DNA from: Saprospirales bacterium
GTDB lineage: Bacteria > Bacteroidota > Bacteroidia > Chitinophagales > Saprospiraceae
Direction of reading: 5' to 3'
NCBI GenBank assembly: GCA_007695145.1
Contig: REEI01000058.1
Coordinates: 43,589-107,588 of the forward strand
DNA length: 64,000 nt
The position numbers were made by a program, and so were the translations under genes. Below are positions 41,665 to 50,960 of the stretch, one piece after another; within the stretch, counting starts at the first letter, position 1; the number at the start of each line of letters is the position of its first letter. The notes beneath the pieces are model-generated. The model ran no database searches and was not told the DNA's origin. It saw nothing but the letters and a program-made list of their open reading frames with translations.

Positions 41665-44600
41665 ATGTCCACTAACAATTTACTATCTCTGTTCATACTT
41701 CTCCTTTTTTTTGGATGCAGCGGAGATAAAACTATTGAAAATAAACCTTCAAAATCTGAACGCAAAGGTGCCAAAAGGCATATTGAAATGCCGGAATTCC
41801 TCAATGAACACAAAGGCTTTGAAATACTGAGCCCGGAAAGAACCGGGATTGATTTTGTAAACCTCATTGAAGAGGACTACAACTACAATATCATCAATTA
41901 CGAATACCTCTACAATGGCGGCGGAGTGGCAGTTGGCGACATTAGTGGTAACGGGCTGCCCGATATATACTTTGTCTCAACTTTTGGGCCGAATAAACTC
42001 TATTTAAACAAGGGGAACTTTGAGTTTGAGGACATAACCAAAAGCGCCGGAGTTGAAGCAGCCGAGGGCTTTCAGACCGGGGTGACCATGGTAGACATCA
42101 ATGGCAACGGTCTGCTGGATATCTACATCAGTGTAACCGGTAAGGAGAAAGGTCCCATTAAGAAGAATCTGTTATTCGTCAACAACGGAGACCTAACCTT
42201 TACAGAGCGCGCTGCCGAGTTTGGTCTTGATGCTGAATCCAATTCCAACCATGCCAATTTTTTTGATATGAATGGAAATGGCTATCTCGATGTTTACATG
42301 ATTAACCACCCCTTAAGTTTTTCCGAAGGCGTAACCATGCGATTGCAGCAGCGGGAAGACGGAACTACTTTCAGACTCACCAATCCAAGAACTCCCTACG
42401 AATCTGACAGACTGTACAGGAATGACGGGGGATTCTTTACCAACATTACTGAAGAGATTGGAATGGCCAATTCTGCTTACGGACTTTCTGTTATTGTTTC
42501 TGACATCAACTTGAATGGGCTTCCGGATATATTTGTTGGAAATGACTACATCGAACCTGATCACCTCTACATCAATAATGGGGACGGTACATTTACCGAT
42601 ATGGCAATGACTTATTTTCGCCAAATGTGCCAAAACAGTATGGGAGCAGATATTGCTGACTTCAACAATAATGGATTGCCTGATATAATCGTCCTGGACA
42701 TGGTTGCTGAAGATCATGTGAGGTACAAGGAATTGATGAATGTAATGACAGTTTCGAGGCACAATCTCATGCTGGAGCATGAATATGGGCATCAATATGT
42801 GAGAAACGTTTTGCAGATGCACGCTGGAATCAACTCAAATGGTCAGGTGGAGTTCAGTGAAATTAGTCGTCTGGCAGGAGTATCCAATACTGATTGGAGC
42901 TGGGGAGCCCTTTTTGCAGACCTTAATAACGATGGATTAAAAGACCTGTACATTGCAAACGGATATCGAAGAGACGTTACTGACCTTGACTACGCAGTTT
43001 ATACCAGAGATTCAATTACCAGAACTGGAGGCGTTACCCGCGCACGATTCCCAGATGTAAATGAGTTTCTGGACCTCATACCCAGCAACCCCATTTCAAA
43101 TCACCTTTATATCAACAGAGGAGACCTCACCTTTTTTGATGCCACTGAACACTTTGGTATCAAAGAGCCATCATTTTCAAGTGGATCAGTATACGTCGAT
43201 CTCAATGGTGACGGCAATCTAGACCTGGTCGTCTCCAACATCAATTCCCCGGCTTTTGTGATAAAAAACCACGGATCGGGAAATAATTACCTCCAGGCTA
43301 CACTAAAGGGTCCCGGCATGAATACAAGGGGAATCGGGGCTAAGGCCTGGGCTACAAGCGGAGATCTCACCCAATATCTGGAACTCAATGGCAACAGAGG
43401 CTTCTTTTCTACATCTGAACACCTTTTTCACTTCGGACTGGGAAAGCACGAAAAGGTCGATGAACTTTTAATTGTTTGGCCGGATAACACCTATCAAAAA
43501 CTTTACGATGTGGAGGCCAATCAGAGAATTCACATTGAATACAATCCTCAGGGCAACTTCACCTACCCCGATATCAGTTCAAAAGATGAACTCTTTTCAA
43601 CTATTAGCGGCCAGGAACTACCGGATTTCATCCATGTAGAAAACCGCTTTGAAGATTTTAATCGCGAGCGCTTACTTCCCCATCGGCTGTCAAGGCTCGG
43701 TCCAGGCATGGCTGTGGCTGATGTTAACGGAGACGGTCTTGAGGACTTTTATATTGGAGGAGCTAAAGGACAACCCGGGATGCTTTTTATTCAAAACACG
43801 GATGGCTCATTCTCACCTTCGCCTCAAGAATCCTTCCAGCTAGACCACCAGCACGAAGATGTCGACGCCGTTTTTTTTGACGCCAACGGCAATGGTCTAC
43901 CTGACCTGCTGGTAGCCAGCGGGGGATACTCCGAACCCATCAATTCCCCTCTATATAACGACCGACTATACATCAATGACGGCAATGGTAATTTTGTCAA
44001 AGATCAGTCTTTTCCAAAAATGCCAACCTGCTCAGGACCCATTCTCATTCACGATTTTTTGGGGAATGGTAATCCGTTTATTTTTATCGGTGGCAGAGCA
44101 CTGCCAGTCAACTATCCCATTGCTCCGGTGAGCTATATCATGCAGAAAAGAAATGACAATTGGAGAATCGTAACCTCTGAAGTCTTTCCGGAATTTGAAC
44201 GCATTGGAATGGTCACCGCTATTGTAGCAGCAGACCTTAACGGAAATGGCATTGATGAACTTATCATAACCGGAGAGTGGATGCCTATAATGATATTCTC
44301 CTACGAAAACGAGGCATTCGTTGACCGCACAGCTGAATTCGGAATGGAAAAAACCAATGGCTGGTGGAACAGTCTCCACATTGAGGATTTAAACGGAAAC
44401 GGAAAGCCGGAGATTATTGCCGGCAACCTGGGACTCAACGCTCGCTTCAAAGCCTCTAAAGAATCACCTTTGGTCAATTTAGCTGATGACTTCGACAATA
44501 ATGGAATGATCGACGCAATTATGTGCTATTACTTCAATGGCGAACTCTTCCCCTATCCGGGTCGCGATCTCCTTCTGGCACAATTACCGGGCTTAAGAGT

Positions 44601-45081
44601 CAAATTTCCCAGATTCAAGGACTACAGCAGCGCAACCATAGAAGAAGTTTTCAGTCCCGAGCAGGTAGCCAATGCGCATAGGGTTGAAGCTTACACCATG
44701 GAAAACAGCTTATTTAGAATGGAAAACGGAAGATTTGTCCGTGAACCATTCTCAAATCATGCTCAAATTGCCCCTGTTTTTGACATCCTTGTAGACGACT
44801 TTGACGGGGACGGAATAAAGGATATTCTCCTGGTCGGCAACCACTTCTGGGCTGAAGTGGAATCCGGTGCCTACGATGCTTCTAATGGCATCTTGTTAAT
44901 CGGCAAATCGGACGGAAGTTACGAATTCATGCCCAATAGATATCACGGCTTGTGGGCTACTGAGGAAGCACGAGCTGTAAGGCAGATTCGTCGGGCCAAT
45001 GGTGATGTATGGGTGTTGGTAGCAAATAGTGACAGCCCATTGCAGGTGTTCGAACGAAAAATGACTTCTCCGGTCTTTTGA
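41665..45081 (+). CDS. Giant FG-GAP/VCBS repeat lipoprotein with ASPIC/UnbV domain
   Basis: 1138 residues. Lipobox LLFFGC puts the lipidated cysteine at residue 18. Many Ca-binding-like FG-GAP blades carry D-x-N-G-N-G-L-x-D (GDISGNGLPDIYFV, VDINGNGLLDIYIS, ADLNNDGLKDLYIA, VDLNGDGNLDLVVS, ADVNGDGLEDFYIG, FDANGNGLPDLLVA), forming one or two beta-propellers. The ASPIC/UnbV domain lies at about 535-630 (ATLKGPGMNTRGIGAKAW, FGLGKHEKVDELLIVWPD), between two propeller halves. Surface-exposed by analogy. Role unknown; it follows the haloperoxidase gene by 102 nt, so a shared task with it is plausible. Convergent with the batA gene. Confidence 0.88.
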   Translation: MSTNNLLSLFILLLFFGCSGDKTIENKPSKSERKGAKRHIEMPEFLNEHKGFEILSPERTGIDFVNLIEEDYNYNIINYEYLYNGGGVAVGDISGNGLPDIYFVSTFGPNKLYLNKGNFEFEDITKSAGVEAAEGFQTGVTMVDINGNGLLDIYISVTGKEKGPIKKNLLFVNNGDLTFTERAAEFGLDAESNSNHANFFDMNGNGYLDVYMINHPLSFSEGVTMRLQQREDGTTFRLTNPRTPYESDRLYRNDGGFFTNITEEIGMANSAYGLSVIVSDINLNGLPDIFVGNDYIEPDHLYINNGDGTFTDMAMTYFRQMCQNSMGADIADFNNNGLPDIIVLDMVAEDHVRYKELMNVMTVSRHNLMLEHEYGHQYVRNVLQMHAGINSNGQVEFSEISRLAGVSNTDWSWGALFADLNNDGLKDLYIANGYRRDVTDLDYAVYTRDSITRTGGVTRARFPDVNEFLDLIPSNPISNHLYINRGDLTFFDATEHFGIKEPSFSSGSVYVDLNGDGNLDLVVSNINSPAFVIKNHGSGNNYLQATLKGPGMNTRGIGAKAWATSGDLTQYLELNGNRGFFSTSEHLFHFGLGKHEKVDELLIVWPDNTYQKLYDVEANQRIHIEYNPQGNFTYPDISSKDELFSTISGQELPDFIHVENRFEDFNRERLLPHRLSRLGPGMAVADVNGDGLEDFYIGGAKGQPGMLFIQNTDGSFSPSPQESFQLDHQHEDVDAVFFDANGNGLPDLLVASGGYSEPINSPLYNDRLYINDGNGNFVKDQSFPKMPTCSGPILIHDFLGNGNPFIFIGGRALPVNYPIAPVSYIMQKRNDNWRIVTSEVFPEFERIGMVTAIVAADLNGNGIDELIITGEWMPIMIFSYENEAFVDRTAEFGMEKTNGWWNSLHIEDLNGNGKPEIIAGNLGLNARFKASKESPLVNLADDFDNNGMIDAIMCYYFNGELFPYPGRDLLLAQLPGLRVKFPRFKDYSSATIEEVFSPEQVANAHRVEAYTMENSLFRMENGRFVREPFSNHAQIAPVFDILVDDFDGDGIKDILLVGNHFWAEVESGAYDASNGILLIGKSDGSYEFMPNRYHGLWATEEARAVRQIRRANGDVWVLVANSDSPLQVFERKMTSPVF

Positions 45082-45091
45082 AAAAACACGA

Positions 45092-46090
45092 TCAGGGAAA
45101 CTTTTTAAATATTAGGGATGGTGACAGTCCTAAAACTACCAGTATCATCCCAATGAGGAGTGGAATCCGAAAGAGGGACTGAAAGTGGTATACGTTCTCT
45201 ACTCGAACTTCAGTTTGTTCCAATTCATCAATTCGGTCATAAATCTCCTGAAGTGCCTGCTCATTATCTGCCCGGTAATACCTGGCAGCTGTCAGTGAAG
45301 ATATTTCTCTCAACAGCTCTTCATCGATTTCAACCCTCACATTACCGAAGACTATAGTTCCATCTCTTCGCCTTTCAACGGGTGCACGGGCCACTCCAAT
45401 TGACCCTACACCTATGGTGTAAACTCTTACACCCATTTTATAGGCCATTTGAGCTGCAGTCATGGGATCGATATAGCCTGTATTGTTTACACCATCAGTC
45501 AATAAAATGACTACTCCACTTCCTTCAACCGTATTTCGAAGTCTGGCCAGAGATGTTGCAAGCCCCATTCCGATAGCCGTTCCATCCGCTATCATACCGC
45601 ATTCCATTTCAGCCACTAAATCGATGAGTAAATCGTGATCATTGGTCAGTGGACTCTGGGTAAAGCTCTCTCCTGCAAAACCCACGACAGCAATTCTATC
45701 AAGCGGCCGCTGTTGGATAAACTCTTTCATGAGTTTTTTACTGACCTCCAGGCGATTCGGATAAAAGTCCTGTGCCAACATGGAACTCGACAAATCCAGG
45801 GCGATGACAATGTCAATTCCCTCGCCTTGCACCACCACCTCTGTATCAAAGTAACCCGGACGAGCCAGACCAACTATCACCATTACTACCCCTACATTGA
45901 ATACAATGGACGAGACCTTAAGTACCCACTTTGTAACACCGGAATTAAAACCTAAGCTGCTCTTTGGGATTGGAATAGAGACCTGCCGTCCTGACCTCCT
46001 GCTATAAGCCTTTTGATAATAATAGGCCAAAATTATCCAAACCGGAACTAAAATGAGTGCTATGGGCCACAGAAATGTCAGATTTCCCAT
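45092..46090 (-). CDS. batA: von Willebrand factor A membrane protein BatA
   Basis: 332 residues. Helices near 5-23 and 55-75, the VWA domain (about 92-285) with MIDAS sequence DLSSSM (D99, S101, S103), TDGVNNTG for the second metal site, and a C-terminal helix (about 310-328). BatA is a Bacteroides aerotolerance protein, member of the MoxR-associated complexes thought to assist folding or maturation of periplasmic complexes. Its start overlaps the upstream gene by 1 nt (TAATG). Confidence 0.93.
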   Translation of the reverse strand: MGNLTFLWPIALILVPVWIILAYYYQKAYSRRSGRQVSIPIPKSSLGFNSGVTKWVLKVSSIVFNVGVVMVIVGLARPGYFDTEVVVQGEGIDIVIALDLSSSMLAQDFYPNRLEVSKKLMKEFIQQRPLDRIAVVGFAGESFTQSPLTNDHDLLIDLVAEMECGMIADGTAIGMGLATSLARLRNTVEGSGVVILLTDGVNNTGYIDPMTAAQMAYKMGVRVYTIGVGSIGVARAPVERRRDGTIVFGNVRVEIDEELLREISSLTAARYYRADNEQALQEIYDRIDELEQTEVRVENVYHFQSLFRIPLLIGMILVVLGLSPSLIFKKFP

Positions 46091-47016
46091 TACTCCTTTT
46101 CTTTTGATTGCCGATCTCTCTCTAACTCTCTTTCCACCATTTCCTTCACTTCAACAAAAACATTCTCATGAAAGTCACCGGAGGGTTTTCCACGTGCATA
46201 TTTTATTCCATCGATGGTTCTCAGCATATCGGTCCAGTCTCTTATCTTTTCATCCTCAACCCCAATGCTCCGAAGGTGAACTGACAATTCCTGTCCGGTC
46301 ATTCCAAGTGCATCAATCTCAAATCGCCTCTCGATCCATCGTCTGAAAATATAATTGAGTTCTGAGTGATAATGATTTATTTCACCCTTCTCGATAAGGC
46401 CTTCCTCCCCTAGTGTATGAAGAGCACTAAGCGCCTCCTCATTGGGGTTGACCTCCTTGATCCTCTGCTCCATTGCCAGTCTATTTTTTCTTTTGTGAAA
46501 GAAAAACAAAATGAGTAAAGCCAAAGTAAGAAGTATCAATACGACCGTAATCCAATACCAATTTCGACTCTTTCCTACTGGTTCTCCTAAAATGTCTCTT
46601 ATGGGAAGTAGTTCGGCGACAAAATCATCCGGTGCAAAAACAGCCACCTCAAGTTCCCGGCTGTAAAAAGTGTCCAATTCATTGATCAGGTTGGATATAA
46701 CTTTTATCTGGGGAATCACAATCGACCCGGTATCGAATAGAACGAGATTCATTCTAAGAAGAAAAGCACCTTCAACTTCCTCTTCATTAGATTCAATAAC
46801 CACCAGATCAACCCTGTCATCAAAACTTGAATAATCCCAATACGGGGAAAATTTTACCAATTGATTGCTAATGCTGTACTTCACCTCAAAAGGCTGGCCT
46901 ATGAGGACTTCTCTAGTATCTAACTTTGATAAAACATCTGCGGCCAGACCAGATTGCTGAACTAACAGCATCCAACTCCATGAGAGCAGAACTACCAACA
47001 ATGAAATAACCCTCAT
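46090..47016 (-). CDS. BatD/DUF4381-like membrane protein of the MoxR operon
   Basis: 308 residues: signal peptide (1-25), periplasmic beta domain (about 30-145, KLDTREVLIGQPFEVKYSIS, typical of BatD-like Ig folds), one helix (about 152-172), and a cytoplasmic helical part with NYIFRRWIERRFEIDALGMTGQEL, as in DUF4381. This is the place where BatD or DUF4381 proteins usually sit between DUF58 and BatA. Overlaps both neighbours (4 nt with DUF58, 1 nt with batA). Confidence 0.82.
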   Translation of the reverse strand: MRVISLLVVLLSWSWMLLVQQSGLAADVLSKLDTREVLIGQPFEVKYSISNQLVKFSPYWDYSSFDDRVDLVVIESNEEEVEGAFLLRMNLVLFDTGSIVIPQIKVISNLINELDTFYSRELEVAVFAPDDFVAELLPIRDILGEPVGKSRNWYWITVVLILLTLALLILFFFHKRKNRLAMEQRIKEVNPNEEALSALHTLGEEGLIEKGEINHYHSELNYIFRRWIERRFEIDALGMTGQELSVHLRSIGVEDEKIRDWTDMLRTIDGIKYARGKPSGDFHENVFVEVKEMVERELERDRQSKEKE

Positions 47017-47894
47017 TTTCCCCGCATTTTAAAGTAATTCAACAAAATGGGGACGAACGACTTTGCGGTATCTATATAAAGAACCTCTGCACCGGCAGAG
47101 CGAAACAAATCACGGTTTCTTTTCCATCTTTCCTCTGCTGCGGTCCTCCACTTATTCCGCGCCATACTGGAGAAAAAAGGTAGCGTATAGCTGTTGTCTG
47201 ATTCAACGTCTATCGCATTCAAAAAAAATGGGACCTGAGCTTCCCGCTCAAAGGCGTCCTCTATATACAGCCCGGTGAGATCATATTTCAGCGAAAGGAG
47301 TTTTATCAATCTGTGGTAGTTTTCAGATTGGAAGTCGGAAATGAAAAAGCATATATTAGAGCGGATATTCATGCTGACCAACTCGCTGACTGAGGTCTGT
47401 AAATCAGTAGATCCCTTTAATATTCGGTCATTCTCAATGAGGGTTTTCAATATTTTGAAGAGCCTGGTTTTCCCTTTTCCGGGAGGCACCAATTGATGGC
47501 CGGATGCATCAAAAAGGAACAGTCCTATGCGGTCATTGGAAGCAAAGGCAGAATAAGCGATTGTGGCTGCAAGTTCTATGGCCTTCTCTCGCTTGCTCGA
47601 ATTTTTTCCGCCAAAAAACATTGAAGCAGTATTATCAACAATCAAGAGCACTGAAGACTCCCTCTCCTCTTCAAATATCTTCACATGAGCTTCACCCGTT
47701 CTCGCTGTTACATTCCAGTCAATATTGCGCACTTCATCTCCATACTGATATGGCCTCACTTCTGAGAATGACAATCCACTACCTCTGAATGCAGACCGGT
47801 AATCACCGGAAAAGTGTTGCTCACTTATCCTCCTGGCTCTTATCTCCAGCTTCCGCACCTCCCTCAGCAGTTCTTTTGGATCTTTTTTTGCCAT
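47013..47894 (-). CDS. DUF58 domain protein
   Basis: 293 residues. The signature YQYGDEVRNIDWNVTARTGEAHVKIFEEERE occupies about 51-80 (given here in parts: YQYGDEVRNIDWNVTA, then KIFEEERE), followed by a VWA-like fold with DNTASMFF and the cytoplasmic C-terminal half. Partner of the MoxR AAA+ ATPase. Four-nt overlap with the next gene indicates coupled translation; 17 nt separate it from the upstream unrecognised gene. Confidence 0.93.
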   Translation of the reverse strand: MAKKDPKELLREVRKLEIRARRISEQHFSGDYRSAFRGSGLSFSEVRPYQYGDEVRNIDWNVTARTGEAHVKIFEEERESSVLLIVDNTASMFFGGKNSSKREKAIELAATIAYSAFASNDRIGLFLFDASGHQLVPPGKGKTRLFKILKTLIENDRILKGSTDLQTSVSELVSMNIRSNICFFISDFQSENYHRLIKLLSLKYDLTGLYIEDAFEREAQVPFFLNAIDVESDNSYTLPFFSSMARNKWRTAAEERWKRNRDLFRSAGAEVLYIDTAKSFVPILLNYFKMRGK

Positions 47895-47911
47895 AATCTG
47901 TAAATGTGTTT

Positions 47912-49171
47912 TTATCCGGGGTTGATGAATTTTCTGAATCGCCGGTGAATCATTTCCATACTCTGCTCTTTATTCACTGAACAATTGGTACGTCCCGCCA
48001 ACTGATCCAGCTGTCCAACCCACTTTACGCCTCCCGGAATAACCACCGGCACTCCCTTCCAATTTTTTGAACAATCAGAATTTGGGAAGCTTTGAAAATT
48101 AGCGCCCCCATTGACCAGTATTTCTTTGTCCCAATGCAATTCCGATCTCTTTACGTCCAACAAAAAAGCATTCATTGCTTTGGTGGTATCGTTTTGAACC
48201 CACTCTACAAATCCGCTGATGAAATTTTCTCCCACATGAGCGATTTGAGTCCAAACGTAGTTCCTGTTCCAAAATCTATCCAATAGACTTAAGTCATCCA
48301 TAACTCCCGCTTGCCTGACAAAGTCACTCTTTGCAACAGTCATCCAGTAGGAAATCAGCTCTTCCAATTCTGCATTTAATAGTGGATGAAGATTCGGCAA
48401 GACAGCATCCATAACAAAAAACTGATTGAAAGAATATTGAGTACTCAGGCGAAAAGACTGTTGTTCGGTCAATTCAATCAGCCCTCTGCTTTCACTCAAA
48501 GCGGCCACCGTTTTTTCTTCCGTTTTTACCAGTTCTATAAAAAATTCAAATCCCTTATTGCTACCGGAAAGTATAATCTCCCTGCAATCAGGCTGAGAAC
48601 TACAATCCCCTCTGAGGAAGTTGAACCTGCTAGAGGCCGCATTTTTTAAATATCCATTCACAGAGTAACCTGCCTGCTGCATAACAAACAACTCCCAGGG
48701 ACTCCCATCGTGGTAAAAGCTATACCTGCTCCCTTTATATCGCAAGGTTGAGGTAGCAATCGCAAGTTGTGAGTTTGAATAGGGTCCGGAAAAATGTACT
48801 TGCAGCAAAATACTTCCATCGTGGTTTTGCCAGTTTCCCTGCCATAAATCCCCTCTCTTTTCTATCAGAAAATAGCCTACCTGCATGTGAGCTGGGTCGA
48901 ATTCAGTCAGCAAAATTTTCCGATCCAGCGGATCAACTTCTACCAGGAGACTGTCTCCGGAAAGTGGAAAAAGCACTTTGCCTGACAATTCTCCTGCAGT
49001 AAGATGCAGATTGAGTTCAAACGGATAGATCCCCTCCAAAAACCCATAGTAATATCCTGGGTTTAGTTGCAGTGAGTCCGGATTATCATTACTTCCATAA
49101 ACTTTATAAGGCAGTACCAGCATAGCTGCTGCAAAAATCCAATACTTAAGCATATGTAGATTGGAACCCAT
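47912..49171 (-). CDS. Exported protein of unknown function inside the MoxR operon
   Basis: 419 residues. Signal peptide at about 7-26 (AAAMLVLPYKVYG). The first ~150 residues are beta-rich with repeated Gly-Trp/Tyr turns (GYYYGFLEGIYPFELNLHL, GDLWQGNWQNHDGSILL); the rest is mixed, with four scattered cysteines (GDCSSQPDC and the C-terminal NSDC, TNC) that could form disulfides in the periplasm. I do not recognise the family. It starts with TAATG overlapping the moxR stop codon and ends 17 nt before DUF58, so it is an integral operon member where no such protein is standard. Confidence 0.85.
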   Translation of the reverse strand: MGSNLHMLKYWIFAAAMLVLPYKVYGSNDNPDSLQLNPGYYYGFLEGIYPFELNLHLTAGELSGKVLFPLSGDSLLVEVDPLDRKILLTEFDPAHMQVGYFLIEKRGDLWQGNWQNHDGSILLQVHFSGPYSNSQLAIATSTLRYKGSRYSFYHDGSPWELFVMQQAGYSVNGYLKNAASSRFNFLRGDCSSQPDCREIILSGSNKGFEFFIELVKTEEKTVAALSESRGLIELTEQQSFRLSTQYSFNQFFVMDAVLPNLHPLLNAELEELISYWMTVAKSDFVRQAGVMDDLSLLDRFWNRNYVWTQIAHVGENFISGFVEWVQNDTTKAMNAFLLDVKRSELHWDKEILVNGGANFQSFPNSDCSKNWKGVPVVIPGGVKWVGQLDQLAGRTNCSVNKEQSMEMIHRRFRKFINPG

Positions 49172-50175
49172 TATGGAACTTCCAGGCGTTTCAAAATATC
49201 ATCCACAACATTTTCCACCCGGATACCATCCACCTCTGCCTCATAGGTCAGAGCAATTCTGTGCCTTAGCACATCTCTGGCAACATTGCGCACATCATCC
49301 GGAATTACAAAGCCTCGTCTCCTAATAAAAGCAAGGGCTTTTGCAGCTCTTCCCAACGCAATGGTAGCCCGTGGTGAGCTGCCATAAGAAATCAATGGCC
49401 TGAGCTCTGCGATACCGGGATATTTGTGTGGAAAACGAGTTGCAAAAACCAAATCAACAATGTATTTTTCAACCTTCTCGTCCATATATACCTCTCCAAC
49501 CAACTCCCTACTTCGAAGTATGGATGCCGGATCAGTAACTGGACTAAGAGCCTTTGAGCCATCCACTCCTCTGAGATTTCTTCTCATTATCTCGAGCTCC
49601 TCATCTCTTGTAGGATATCCAATCAAAACCTTAAGCATAAAACGGTCCATTTGTGCTTCAGGGAGTGGATAGGTTCCCTCCTGTTCAATAGGGTTTTGGG
49701 TAGCCAGTACCAAAAAGGGTTGTTCTAGTGGAAAGGTATTGGGACCGATGGTAACTTGTCTTTCCTGCATGGCCTCCAGAAGAGCACTCTGGACCTTGGC
49801 AGGAGAGCGATTGATCTCATCTGCTAGGATAAAGTTGGCAAAAATGGGGCCCTTTTTCACTTCAAAATCCTTCTTTTCAGGATTGTAAATCATTGTACCG
49901 ATCAAATCAGCAGGAAGTAAATCGGGCGTGAACTGAATCCTCTGAAACTTTCCCCCTACCGAGGATGCCAGAGTCTTGATGGCTAAAGTTTTTGCCAATC
50001 CCGGCAATCCCTCCAGAAGAATGTGACCTCCAGTAAGCAATCCAATCAGCAGGCGCTCAACCATCTGATTTTGTCCGACCAAAACTGCAGCAGTGGACTC
50101 TTTAAGTCGGTCCACCCATTCACTTTCTTTGAAAATCCTCTCTTCTAATTTTTGAATCTCTTCTCCTTGTATCAT
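49171..50175 (-). CDS. moxR: MoxR-family AAA+ ATPase
   Basis: 334 residues. Walker A GLPGLAKT (56-63), Walker B FILADEINR (115-123), sensor-1 ATQNP, arginine-finger region PEAQMDRFM, and the C-terminal lid with YGSSPRATIALGRAAKA. It is the first gene of a five-gene operon with DUF58 and BatA, whose products act with it as a chaperone-like system on periplasmic or surface complexes. 1-nt overlap with the next gene. Confidence 0.95.
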   Translation of the reverse strand: MIQGEEIQKLEERIFKESEWVDRLKESTAAVLVGQNQMVERLLIGLLTGGHILLEGLPGLAKTLAIKTLASSVGGKFQRIQFTPDLLPADLIGTMIYNPEKKDFEVKKGPIFANFILADEINRSPAKVQSALLEAMQERQVTIGPNTFPLEQPFLVLATQNPIEQEGTYPLPEAQMDRFMLKVLIGYPTRDEELEIMRRNLRGVDGSKALSPVTDPASILRSRELVGEVYMDEKVEKYIVDLVFATRFPHKYPGIAELRPLISYGSSPRATIALGRAAKALAFIRRRGFVIPDDVRNVARDVLRHRIALTYEAEVDGIRVENVVDDILKRLEVP

Positions 50176-50277
50176 TAGGTCTATTTTATTCCTTTTTCAG
50201 AAATTTTAGGTCAAAATCCCTGATTTACGTGATTTCAATCGACTACCTGTTACCGGATTTGATGCTTTAAAAAAAAT

Positions 50278-50658
50278 TCAAGGGTGTCCACCCTTTTTCT
50301 GCGCGTATTGCAGCAGTATCTTCATATCAACCATTTCCAAAACCGATTCATGGCAGGCCTCTGGAACTATTAGGGGCGCTTCCCCGACATCAAGAGCTTC
50401 TAACCACCTGCTCAGGCAAACGCACCACCGATCTCCTGCAACTAGACCGGGAAAGCCCCACTGTGGCTGCGGTGTTGTCAAGTCATTTCCCATTTTTTTT
50501 GAAAATTCCAAAAACTCATCGGTCATAATCGCGCAAATGGTGTGTCTTCCAAAATCTTCATCATCGGTATCACAACACCCGTTTCTATAGTACCCCGTCA
50601 TTGGATCGGTGCTGCAGGTGGTCAATTCAGTGCCAAAAATATTAATTGAATCTCTCAT
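50278..50658 (-). CDS. DUF2237 family protein
   Basis: 126 residues from ATG 50658, a normal size; longer starts add ~80 residues without similarity. Conserved pieces: NIFGTELTTCSTDPMTGYYRNGCC, given as LTTCSTDPMTGYYRNG, then GRHTICAIMTDEFLEFS, LTTPQPQWGFPGLVAGDRWC and LCVSRW-type CVCLSRWLEA, VPEACHESVLEMV. Several conserved Cys residues could bind metal. The family is widespread, cytoplasmic and of unknown function. Stands alone behind a 9-bp inverted repeat. Confidence 0.92.
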   Translation of the reverse strand: MRDSINIFGTELTTCSTDPMTGYYRNGCCDTDDEDFGRHTICAIMTDEFLEFSKKMGNDLTTPQPQWGFPGLVAGDRWCVCLSRWLEALDVGEAPLIVPEACHESVLEMVDMKILLQYAQKKGGHP

Positions 50659-50662
50659 ATAA

Positions 50663-50700
50663 GTAAATATCTTCCCTAAGAATGTTAAACGGATATTTAC
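50663..50700. promoter_or_regulatory. Inverted repeat just upstream of the DUF2237 gene
   Basis: GTAAATATC (50663-50671) and GATATTTAC (50692-50700) are perfect 9-bp inverted copies separated by 20 bp (two helical turns), starting 5 nt before the start codon. Candidate operator or 5'-leader stem. Confidence 0.35.
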
Positions 50701-50960
50701 AAATTTAAGTCTAATATTTAAACCGGCGGATTTAGTTCCCGGGAAGTAAGCAGTTTCAACAAATTTAAAAATGGGCAGTTTATGATGTTGCGAACAGGAA
50801 TCGGGAGAATCAGATTTCTTACTTTTTGCAAACAGCCCATCAAATGAATGCCTTAGCTTGTTTCGCAAATTCAATATCTTTGCAGGCAATTCGTTCAGCA
50901 TAAGCAATCATAACAGACTTATATCGGTCGGAGGGAATTGAAATTTTCAATAAAAAGTAA

